Shown: piece after piece, positions 57,173-64,000 of the stretch
How positions within the stretch are numbered: position 1 is the first letter of the stretch
How the letters are laid out: every line of letters begins with the position of its first letter
From: Rouxiella aceris
GTDB lineage: Bacteria; Pseudomonadota; Gammaproteobacteria; Enterobacterales; Enterobacteriaceae
Direction of reading: 5' to 3'
NCBI RefSeq assembly: GCF_012933545.1
Contig: NZ_JAADJU010000008.1
Span: forward strand, 1 to 64,000
DNA: 64,000 nt
Notes under the pieces: generated by a model
What the model saw: only the letters and a program-made list of their open reading frames with translations
What the model was told of the DNA's origin: nothing
Database searches by the model: none
Translations under genes and position numbers: made by a program

Positions 57173-57583
57173 ATGCGTAATTTCGATCTTTCCCCGCTTT
57201 ACCGTTCCGCCATTGGTTTCGATCGTCTATTTAATTTGATTGAATCTGGCCAAAATCAAGGGGGCGGCTATCCTCCCTATAATGTTGAATTGGTTGATGA
57301 AAATCACTATCGCATCGCTATTGCCGTTGCGGGATTTGCCGAATCCGAATTAGAGATCACCGCCCAGGACAATATTTTGCTGATTAAAGGCGCACATATC
57401 AACCCACCCGCTGAGCGTACCTATTTATATCAGGGGATCGCCGAGCGGAATTTTGAGCGCAAATTCCAGTTGGCCGAACATATCCAAATTAAATCCGCCA
57501 ATCTGGCGAATGGCCTGCTTTATATTGATTTACAACGCGTGGTGCCGGAATCCTCCAAACCGCGGCGTATCGAAATAATTTAA
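57173..57583 (+). CDS. ibpA: small heat-shock chaperone IbpA
   Basis: Inclusion-body binding Hsp20 protein of 136 residues. It begins [21 protein letters not shown]. The alpha-crystallin domain is about 32-122 with [17 protein letters not shown] and the conserved [10 protein letters not shown]. It holds denatured proteins for refolding with IbpB, ClpB and DnaK. Confidence 0.97.
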   Translation: MRNFDLSPLYRSAIGFDRLFNLIESGQNQGGGYPPYNVELVDENHYRIAIAVAGFAESELEITAQDNILLIKGAHINPPAERTYLYQGIAERNFERKFQLAEHIQIKSANLANGLLYIDLQRVVPESSKPRRIEII

Positions 57584-57675
57584 TTTTTTTAATATTAGAT
57601 ATCTGTTTAGCCCGCCGTAAGGGGGCTGTGCTGCGGCGCGTCTATACCACTGCAGAATGTCATTAATAGTTAATC

Positions 57676-57700
57676 ATCTCGCTTCAAAGAAGGAGTTAAT
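57676..57700 (+). promoter_or_regulatory. ROSE-like hairpin at the ibpB start
   Basis: CTCGCTTC, AAA loop and GAAGGAG form a short stem with one bulged G that contains the AAGGAG ribosome binding site just ahead of ibpB. It parallels the ibpA element. Confidence 0.6.
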
Positions 57701-58150
57701 ATGCGTAACCATGATATTTCCCCATTGCTGCGTCAATGGATTGGGTTTGATAAATTAGCCAGTTCATTACAGGGTAGTGAGCAGGGATTTCCTCCCTATA
57801 ATATTGAGAAATCAGACGATAATCACTATCGCATCTCTTTGGCCCTGGCGGGTTTCCAGCAAAGCGAACTGAATATTGAAGTTGAGGGGCCGAGACTGAC
57901 CGTTAGCGGTACTCCGACCCCACCGCCAGAAAAGGTGGAATATCTGCATCAGGGACTGGTGTGCAAAGCCTTTACCCTGAGCTTTACCCTCGCCGAACAT
58001 ATGCAGGTTTCCTCCGCCGAGTTTATTAACGGCCTGCTGCATATCAGCCTGATCCGCGATGTGCCACCGGCGCTACAGCCGCAGCGTATTGCCATTGGCA
58101 CCGATAGCACGGCCGCTGAAAAACCGGCGCTGGAGAATTCTTCGCTGTAA
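57701..58150 (+). CDS. ibpB: small heat-shock chaperone IbpB
   Basis: Hsp20 partner of IbpA, 149 residues (142 in E. coli). It begins [20 protein letters not shown]. The alpha-crystallin domain includes [17 protein letters not shown] and [10 protein letters not shown]. The C-terminal tail is longer and Ala/Glu rich. It lies 117 bp after ibpA and is probably cotranscribed. Confidence 0.97.
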   Translation: MRNHDISPLLRQWIGFDKLASSLQGSEQGFPPYNIEKSDDNHYRISLALAGFQQSELNIEVEGPRLTVSGTPTPPPEKVEYLHQGLVCKAFTLSFTLAEHMQVSSAEFINGLLHISLIRDVPPALQPQRIAIGTDSTAAEKPALENSSL

Positions 58151-58168
58151 TTGTTGCTGCTATTGACT

Positions 58169-58207
58169 GAAAAAACCGCAAGCCTCCCCAGGTTTGCGGT
58201 TTTTTGT
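58169..58207. terminator. bidirectional terminator between ibpB and avtA
   Basis: AAAAAACCGCAA on the left and TTGCGGTTTTTT on the right (58169-58207) with an inner CCT/AGG pairing. A- and T-runs on both sides suit the two convergent genes. Confidence 0.88.
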
Positions 58208-58223
58208 CTGTCACGCCTGGGCA

Positions 58224-59483
58224 TTAGCTGTTGCTATGCTCCTGGTGCGCGCGTTCTACCTCTTCGGCAAGAATGGCCACGCCGCGCTCGATTTGATCGG
58301 CCTCAGGCACATAGTTCATACGCATACATTGATGAGTATGCGGCCACGGATGCTCAAGCCCGGGGAAAAAATAGTCGCCCGGCACCATCAGCACACCGCG
58401 TTTTTTCAGCCGTTGATAGAGCACCTCGGTGCTGATCGGCAGATTTTTAAACCATAGCCAGAGGAAAATCGCCCCTTCCGGTTTATGGATCAGGCAACGC
58501 TCCGGCGGCAGATAACGACGCAGGGTGGCAAGGGTTTGCTGCACACGCTGGTAATAGAACGGCTTGATCACCTGTTCTGACAAGCGCAGCAAATCACCGC
58601 GGGCAATCATTTCATTGGCCATTGCCGGTCCTACGCTGCCAGGCGACAGGCTGATAATGCCGTTCATATTGCTGATGGCTTTAATGGTTTTCTCATCGGC
58701 GACTACGATGCCACAGCGCGATCCCGGCAAGCCCAGTTTTGACAGGCTCATACAGAGAATAATATTGGGATTCCACAGCGGCGTGGCCTCGGTAAAGACA
58801 ATGCCGGGAAAAGGCACACCGTAGGCGTTATCAATCAACAGCGGGATATCATGCTGCTGAGCCAGGGCATCAAGACGGATCAGCTCGTCATCGGTCAGCA
58901 CATTGCCGGTGGGATTCGTGGGGCGTGAGACGCAAATCAGGCCAATATCCTTGCCGATGTTCAGATGCTCAAAATCGACGTGATACTTAAACTGCCCTTC
59001 AGGTAACAGCTCGATATTGGGCTTGGCCGAGACAAACAGATTTTCATCGACCCCGGCATCGGCATAACCGAGGTATTCCGGAGCCAAAGGAAACAGCACC
59101 TTGCGCAGCGAACCGTCGCGACGTCGCCCGGCAAACAGATTAAACAGATAGAAGAAGGCGCTTTGGCTACCGTTGGTCAGCGCAATATTCTCGGCGCTGA
59201 GCTCCCAGCCCTGCTCTTCACTCAACATTTTGGCCAGGGCATGGCGCAACACATCTTTGCCCTGGGGGCCATCATAATTACACAAGGCATCGGCGAGTTT
59301 GCCTTCGGCAAGCATATCGCCCAGCAGGGTCTGAAAGTAGTCCTGCATCTCCGGGATGTGGGCGGGATTGCCGCCGCCAAGCATAATGGCTCCAGGGGTG
59401 CGCAGACCTTCGTTCATATCGGCCATCAAACGGGTAATGCCGGAAAAACGGGTAAATTTTTCGCCGAAAACAGAAAACGTCAT
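58224..59483 (-). CDS. avtA: valine-pyruvate aminotransferase AvtA
   Basis: PLP-dependent class I aminotransferase of 419 residues that makes valine or alanine (transaminase C). The PLP lysine lies in SLSKLGLPGSRCG. Other conserved segments are YDGPQGKDVLRHAL, NGSQSAFFYLFNLF, SRPTNPTGNVLTDDE and PEGAIFLWLW. In E. coli AvtA is repressed by leucine and alanine. Confidence 0.96.
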   Translation of the reverse strand: MTFSVFGEKFTRFSGITRLMADMNEGLRTPGAIMLGGGNPAHIPEMQDYFQTLLGDMLAEGKLADALCNYDGPQGKDVLRHALAKMLSEEQGWELSAENIALTNGSQSAFFYLFNLFAGRRRDGSLRKVLFPLAPEYLGYADAGVDENLFVSAKPNIELLPEGQFKYHVDFEHLNIGKDIGLICVSRPTNPTGNVLTDDELIRLDALAQQHDIPLLIDNAYGVPFPGIVFTEATPLWNPNIILCMSLSKLGLPGSRCGIVVADEKTIKAISNMNGIISLSPGSVGPAMANEMIARGDLLRLSEQVIKPFYYQRVQQTLATLRRYLPPERCLIHKPEGAIFLWLWFKNLPISTEVLYQRLKKRGVLMVPGDYFFPGLEHPWPHTHQCMRMNYVPEADQIERGVAILAEEVERAHQEHSNS

Positions 59484-59596
59484 AGCTAGCTTTTAGTGTT
59501 ATCAAAATGTGACGCCCACCATAACGCCTGCGCGGGAGCAGTGCAATCGGCTGAAGATATTCGCGGAAATTTTCATGCGGGGAGCGGAGGGGGACA

Positions 59597-59653
59597 GCCC
59601 GCCATGGCACTGCGCCTGTCCGCGATACGGAAGGCACCGGCACCGTGGCGGGC
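59597..59653 (-). repeat. large imperfect stem-loop after ghrB
   Basis: About 20 bp on each arm, with perfect outer GCCCGCCA/TGGCGGGC, loop near 59618-59632, starting 7 bases after the ghrB stop. No T-run on either strand. It may be a 3' stabiliser or a remnant repeat. Confidence 0.55.
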
Positions 59654-59659
59654 AGCGGA

Positions 59660-60640
59660 TCAGGCTTTTTTCAGCACCTGCGGGTTGACGCAAAAATCTT
59701 TGATATTGCCTGACAGGGCAGCAATCAGATTCTCCACTGCCGCGGCATCCATATCATAACGGGTCTGCGCGGTGGCGGAACCGACATGCGGCAGGGTAAC
59801 CACGTTTGGTAAAGAAAGCAGCGCAGAATCTTTGGCCAGCGGCTCTTTTTCATACACATCGAGGCCCGCGCCGTAAATTTCGCCGTTTTGCAGAGCAGTA
59901 ATCAACGCCTGCTCGTCAATTACCGGCCCGCGACCGGCGCTGATCAAAATGCCGGTGGACTTCATTTTGGCAAACTGTTCTTTGCCAATCAGATGGAAGG
60001 TTTGATCGCTAAGCGGCAGGATCACGCAAACAAAATCTGACTCTTGCAGCAGTGTATCCAGATCGCAGTGACGTGCGGCAAAGCGCGTTTCTGCATCCTT
60101 ATGCTGACTGCGGGCATTGTAGAGAATGGGCATATCAAAGCCGAAATGTGCACGTTGAGCGACGGCCATACCGATGCGGCCCATACCGACAATACCCAGG
60201 GTTTTATGGTGTACATCAATGCCGAACCAGTCGGCAGTGGCATTGCTCTGCCATTCACCGGCTTTCACTCGCGTTGAGAGATCTTCAATGCGCCGTGCGG
60301 TGGCCAGCATCAGGCCCAGCACCAGATCGGCTACGGTATCGGTCAGTGCGGCAGGAGCATTAAGCAGCGGGATACCGCGACGGGTTAATTCGGCGACATC
60401 AAAGCTGTCAAAACCCGCCGAGGCGGTGGAGACACCGCGCAAACGCGGCGCATGGTCGAGCAGCTCTTTATTGATCGGTCCACCGGACCCCAGTAAGCCT
60501 TCTGCCTGTTGCAAGGCGGCAAATACCCGATCGCGGTTGCCGGCGTTAATACCATCAAATTCAACGACTGAATAATGTTGCTCAAGGCGCTGATGCAGAT
60601 CGGCAGAGAGTGGTTTGTACAGGACAATGGACGGCTTCAT
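59660..60640 (-). CDS. ghrB: glyoxylate/hydroxypyruvate/2-ketogluconate reductase
   Basis: D-2-hydroxyacid dehydrogenase of 326 residues. The NAD(P) loop is [11 protein letters not shown]. The catalytic Arg is in [13 protein letters not shown], the Glu in YEKEPL and the His in PHVGSAT. Closest in feature to E. coli GhrB, which also reduces 2-ketogluconate. Here it ends a minus-strand operon with an MFS transporter and a KguE-like protein, so a KguD role in ketogluconate use is likely. GGAG six bases ahead supports the start. Confidence 0.9.
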   Translation of the reverse strand: MKPSIVLYKPLSADLHQRLEQHYSVVEFDGINAGNRDRVFAALQQAEGLLGSGGPINKELLDHAPRLRGVSTASAGFDSFDVAELTRRGIPLLNAPAALTDTVADLVLGLMLATARRIEDLSTRVKAGEWQSNATADWFGIDVHHKTLGIVGMGRIGMAVAQRAHFGFDMPILYNARSQHKDAETRFAARHCDLDTLLQESDFVCVILPLSDQTFHLIGKEQFAKMKSTGILISAGRGPVIDEQALITALQNGEIYGAGLDVYEKEPLAKDSALLSLPNVVTLPHVGSATAQTRYDMDAAAVENLIAALSGNIKDFCVNPQVLKKA

Positions 60641-60699
60641 GACTTACTCCATCAAGCTAACGATTAAAAGATAACGTATTGATTAACATAAATACTGCC

Positions 60700-61968
60700 T
60701 TAGTGCGCAGTCTGCGTAGCCAGGGACTTTTCCGGTTTGACCATCAGCGTCAAGCCGACGGAAGCCAGTAAGGAGACGGCCATAAAGATAAAAGAGGCGG
60801 CGGGGCTGCCGGTGTTGCCATTGAGATAACCGACAAACCAGGAGCCAAAAAATGACCCCAGCGCGCCAAGACTATTGATCAGCGCCATCGCGCCTCCTGC
60901 GACATTTTTTGGCAACATTTCGGGGACAATGGCAAAAAAGGGTCCATAAGGGGCATACATTGCCGCGGCGGCAATTACCAACAGACTATAGGACAGCCAG
61001 AAACTGTGCTGACCGAGGGCCCAGGAGCCAAAGAAGGCCAGTGCACCAATCAGCAACAGCGGCCAGATAAACAGTTTGCGATTTTGCTTCTTGTCCGAAG
61101 CCCAGGAGACCAGGATCATCGCCAGAGTGGCCGCCAGATAAGGTGCCGATGAGAGCCAGCCGGCCTCAACCATGCCCATGGATTTACCGGCACGCAAAAT
61201 CGACGGCAGCCAGAGCACAAAACCGTAAACGCCAATGCTCCAGGTAAAATATTGCAGGCAGAGCAGGATGACATTGCGCGAGCGAAACGCCTGGCCATAG
61301 TTGGCCACCGCTTTAATGCTGCGTTGCTCTTGGGCCAAAGCATCGGCCAGCGCCTGTTTCTCATCCTGGCTAAGCCAACTGACTTGTTGCGGCTTGTCTT
61401 TGACTAAAAACCACCAGAATATCGCCCAGATAATCGCCGGAATGCCTTCAAAAATAAACATTTCGCGCCAGCCAAAGGCGTGGATTAAATAGCCCGACAG
61501 CACCGACATCCAGAGTACAGTGACCGGATTGCCAAGGATTAAAAAGGTATTTGCTCGCGAGCGTTCTGACTGGGTAAACCAGTTGCTGATATAGACCAGC
61601 AGGGCGGGCATCACCGCCGCTTCGACAATGCCGAGCATAAAGCGGATCACCGCGAGCAGCGGAATGCTGTTCACCACGCCGGTTAACGAGGCAAATCCCC
61701 CCCACAGCACCAGACACCAGAACACCAGCTTTTTGACGCTGCGTCTTTCGGCATAAATGGTGCCGGGGATCTGAAAGAAGAAATAGCCCAGAAAAAACAG
61801 CGCCCCAAGCAGGGAGGACATCCCTTTACTGATCCCCAGGTCGTCATTGATACCGGCGGCGGAGGCAAAACTAAAATTGGAACGATCGACATAGGCCAGA
61901 CTGTAGGAGATAAAAATGATTGGCATAATAAACCACCAGCGTTTGGCGGCTAACCTGGCCTTAGTCAT
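60700..61968 (-). CDS. MFS transporter, KguT-like (ACS family)
   Basis: Major facilitator of 422 residues with twelve predicted membrane segments. It has the anion:cation symporter features YVDRSNFSFA in helix 1 and RFMLGIVEAAVMPALLVY in helix 4. Members carry hexuronates, phthalate and 2-ketogluconate. The neighbours favour 2-ketogluconate, which is inference. AGGAGA precedes the start. It lies 59 bp before ghrB and 93 bp after the KguE-like gene. Confidence 0.82.
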   Translation of the reverse strand: MTKARLAAKRWWFIMPIIFISYSLAYVDRSNFSFASAAGINDDLGISKGMSSLLGALFFLGYFFFQIPGTIYAERRSVKKLVFWCLVLWGGFASLTGVVNSIPLLAVIRFMLGIVEAAVMPALLVYISNWFTQSERSRANTFLILGNPVTVLWMSVLSGYLIHAFGWREMFIFEGIPAIIWAIFWWFLVKDKPQQVSWLSQDEKQALADALAQEQRSIKAVANYGQAFRSRNVILLCLQYFTWSIGVYGFVLWLPSILRAGKSMGMVEAGWLSSAPYLAATLAMILVSWASDKKQNRKLFIWPLLLIGALAFFGSWALGQHSFWLSYSLLVIAAAAMYAPYGPFFAIVPEMLPKNVAGGAMALINSLGALGSFFGSWFVGYLNGNTGSPAASFIFMAVSLLASVGLTLMVKPEKSLATQTAH

Positions 61969-62061
61969 GATTGATCTCCTTTTGCGGCGTTATCGCGTTG
62001 CTTCGCGTAATTTGACGACACAGTCTCGTTGCAAAATTCATCTTGCCTCCTGGCTTGGTTG

Positions 62062-62841
62062 CTAGGCTTGGGCGGCTTCCTTACGCAGTAAATCAACGTA
62101 ATAGCGGGTTACCGCCGTGAGGTCTTCACCTTCGAGAGGGAATTCGATACCGCGCGGTGCCGTAGCAGGCAATGCGGCCAGCACCGCCTGCCAACTGCCA
62201 TCGCTGTCATCGAGGGCTACGGCATGCAGTTTGCCATCGCGTTCGTTGGCGGCTTTGACATGAATATAGTGCACATGCTCGCTGAGTGCTTTGGCGGCGA
62301 CCAGCGCGTCCTGACCCACCCACAGCCAGTTGGCCATATCAAAGGTCATGGCAACGGGAAGATGCAGTGCTTCGGCAGCAAAGAAGAAGGCGTTCATTGG
62401 CGAAAGAATACCGCCTTGCGCCGTCTGGTCGTTTTCGACCGCCATTTCGACGTGGTGTTGTTTCAGCAAGACCTTGAGGGCGGTGAGATCGGCACCGGGT
62501 ACAAAGTTGCCGAGGGCAATTTTCAGTTTGCGAGCGCCCAGAGCGTCGGCTTCGGTCAGAAAATCGGACAGGTCAGGGTTAACAATGCCCCCGGCCAGAA
62601 ACAGCGACTCGGGAACAGAATAAAAAGCAAAGAGCCCATGTTGACGGATCTCTTCCGCCAATGATGCCAGTTTGCTTAGCTCGCCTTCGGCGAAGAGCTC
62701 GCGGCGAATTTCCACGCCATCGGCACCTGCTGCGGCAATGGTGGCCAGCAGAGCCGACTGTCCGCCCAGCTCTTTAACTGCTTTATAGCCATAAGCGGCG
62801 GTTACGATAACGATTTCTGCCACATTCTCTGGTTTGTTCAT
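62062..62841 (-). CDS. KguE-like sugar phosphate isomerase/epimerase
   Basis: Xylose-isomerase-like TIM barrel protein of 259 residues. The probable metal ligands are in GVEIRRELF, AVENDQ, FDMANWLWVG, HYIHVKA and the closing GIEFPLEGED. Genes of this type open the kguEKTD 2-ketogluconate operons of pseudomonads and some enterics. Its reaction is not established by sequence. The start has AAGGAAA upstream. First gene of the operon. Confidence 0.8.
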   Translation of the reverse strand: MNKPENVAEIVIVTAAYGYKAVKELGGQSALLATIAAAGADGVEIRRELFAEGELSKLASLAEEIRQHGLFAFYSVPESLFLAGGIVNPDLSDFLTEADALGARKLKIALGNFVPGADLTALKVLLKQHHVEMAVENDQTAQGGILSPMNAFFFAAEALHLPVAMTFDMANWLWVGQDALVAAKALSEHVHYIHVKAANERDGKLHAVALDDSDGSWQAVLAALPATAPRGIEFPLEGEDLTAVTRYYVDLLRKEAAQA

Positions 62842-63201
62842 GCCAATTTTCCTTAAAGCGACGTTATTTTTTTAAATAAATATAAGAACCTAATAGCCCG
62901 GTAAACTCGAGATAACCGTCATACCCAAAGTTGCAGTCACGGCGTTTGTTCTGCCTCCGTCCGCGTCGTTTTTACGCAGACTTACCGTCACTGCAAATGA
63001 CGTTTCATTAAGTTAAAGGTAGGCCAATTTTCACCTGGGACGCAGGATTGTTAATCCTACGTTATCTGGAACCGGTCCCAAGTAAAAGATCGGTATCAGG
63101 AAAACATATTCCCGCCTGCTAATAACGAGATCAAAATCACGCTTTCAGCCTGTCGCTGCCAGAGATTGCCAGGATAAGTCCCGGCAATAACGGGACATCC
63201 T
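62842..63201. other. control region of the kgu-like operon
   Basis: Contains a near-perfect 14-bp palindrome TGGAACCGGTCCCA (63067-63080), typical of LacI/GntR-type operators and similar to the PtxS site core ACCGGT. A perfect inverted repeat AGGATT-GTT-AATCCT lies at 63044-63058. A GTCCCG/CGGGAC hairpin at 63178-63196 follows the regulator gene. Promoters were not assigned. Confidence 0.55.
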
Positions 63202-64000
63202 TTAGGCCAGGGTCGTAGAACCGCGAACGATTAGCTCGCCGGGGAAGGCATGTTCTTGAATTGGCTCGTTGCTGCCCTGAATACGGGTCACCAGTTGCTC
63301 AAGGGCGGCATAGCCCATATCGTACGTCGGTTGCTTAAGGGTGGTGATGCCCACGCCCGCCAACTCGGCCCACTCCAGATCGTCAAAACCCAACAGACCG
63401 ATATCTTTTCCCCAGACCATGCCAATACGGCGCATCGCCCGGGCAATAACCAGCGTCAGTGCGCCATTGACCGAGATCACCGCCCGCCGTTTATCGGCAT
63501 AGCGGTCAGCAAAGTCGCGCAGCAGTGTTTCCAGACCCTGGCTGTCGCTCAGTTCTACCTCGCCCTGGGCGGCGAATTTATGCGGTTGGTGTTGCATCTC
63601 TTGCAGAAAAGTATGCAGGCGAACCAGACGGGTATTAATAGTCATGGGCTCACTTAAAAACAGAATGGCTTCAAAGCCCTGTTGCAGTAAATGTTGCGTC
63701 ACCGTACGGGTGGCATCGACGTTATTTAAACCGATCACATCGCAAGAGAAGTTGTTCACCTTGCGATCAATCAATACCATCGGCACCGGTGACTGCTGCA
63801 GCGCGGAAATGGCGTCTTCGCGCATCCCCACGGCGTTAATCACAATGCCGTCGACGCGGTAGCTGCTTAATAGTTGCAGGTAGTGTTTTTCCTGATTGAG
63901 CTCATTGTTGGTATTACATACCAACAGCGTCAGTCCCTGCTGGCGGCAAGCTGCTTCCACGCCGCGCATCACTTCGACTGAATAGGGATTGGTGATATCG
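63202..64000 (-). CDS. LacI-family regulator, 5' end outside window
   Basis: The frame is open to the window edge (NPYSVEVMRGVEAACRQQ), so only the effector-binding core and C-terminus are seen. The DNA-binding domain lies beyond 64000. Conserved LacI features are LLVCNTNNE, VDGIVINAVG, MVLIDRK, LGFDDLEWAEL and TTLKQPTYDMG. Position upstream of the kgu-like operon and the ACCGGT palindrome suggest a PtxS-like repressor. Inference from context. Confidence 0.85.
   Translation of the reverse strand, partial: DITNPYSVEVMRGVEAACRQQGLTLLVCNTNNELNQEKHYLQLLSSYRVDGIVINAVGMREDAISALQQSPVPMVLIDRKVNNFSCDVIGLNNVDATRTVTQHLLQQGFEAILFLSEPMTINTRLVRLHTFLQEMQHQPHKFAAQGEVELSDSQGLETLLRDFADRYADKRRAVISVNGALTLVIARAMRRIGMVWGKDIGLLGFDDLEWAELAGVGITTLKQPTYDMGYAALEQLVTRIQGSNEPIQEHAFPGELIVRGSTTLA

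Overview
The window is chromosomal DNA from a gamma-proteobacterium of the order Enterobacterales, and it carries the replication origin. Gene order matches the Escherichia coli oriC-dnaA segment almost gene for gene: rbs operon, kup, ravA-viaA, asnC, mioC, oriC, mnmG, rsmG, atp operon, glmUS, pst-phoU, mnmE, yidC, yidD, rnpA, rpmH, dnaA, dnaN, recF, gyrB. The LuxI/LuxR-type quorum-sensing pair, the 2-ketogluconate-type cluster, and the missing asnA and hsrA neighbours suggest a Serratia/Rahnella/Hafnia-like genus rather than Escherichia. Genus is inference only.

Layout. 1-300: tandem P1/P2 promoters and boxA of an rRNA operon that runs leftwards out of the window. 382-7010: yieP, then the ribose operon rbsDACBKR on the minus strand with two RbsR operators. 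7116-12841: kup, ravA-viaA and asnC. 12932-16442: mioC, oriC, mnmG, rsmG. 17084-24056: the nine-gene ATP synthase operon. 24362-27795: glmU-glmS, with a possible Tn7-family end relic just after glmS and a low-GC lipoprotein gene behind it. 29007-33711: pstSCAB-phoU with Pho boxes.

33833-43015 is the accessory region. It holds a TetR regulator that probably starts at CTG, yieH, adeP, chrR, yieE, a decayed chemotaxis receptor, a holin-like gene, and a convergent AT-rich luxR/luxI pair. It also holds two small-RNA genes that share the 3' seed and architecture of ArcZ, and two copies of an exactly 131-bp element. Each copy sits in a terminator hairpin that has been duplicated on both sides of it.

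43085-54052: mnmE, yidC, yidD, rnpA, rpmH (minus) and dnaA, dnaN, recF, gyrB (plus), separated by a GATC-rich control region with a DnaA box. 54214-58150: yidA, yidR, yidQ and the ibpA/ibpB heat-shock genes with sigma-32 and ROSE-type thermometer signals. 58224-64000: avtA, then an operon of a sugar-phosphate isomerase/epimerase, an MFS transporter and a 2-ketoacid reductase, with a LacI-family regulator cut by the window end.

The best candidates for something undescribed are the two ArcZ-like sRNAs, one of them just upstream of luxI, and the terminator-targeting 131-bp element. No CRISPR array, tRNA gene or intact insertion sequence was seen.
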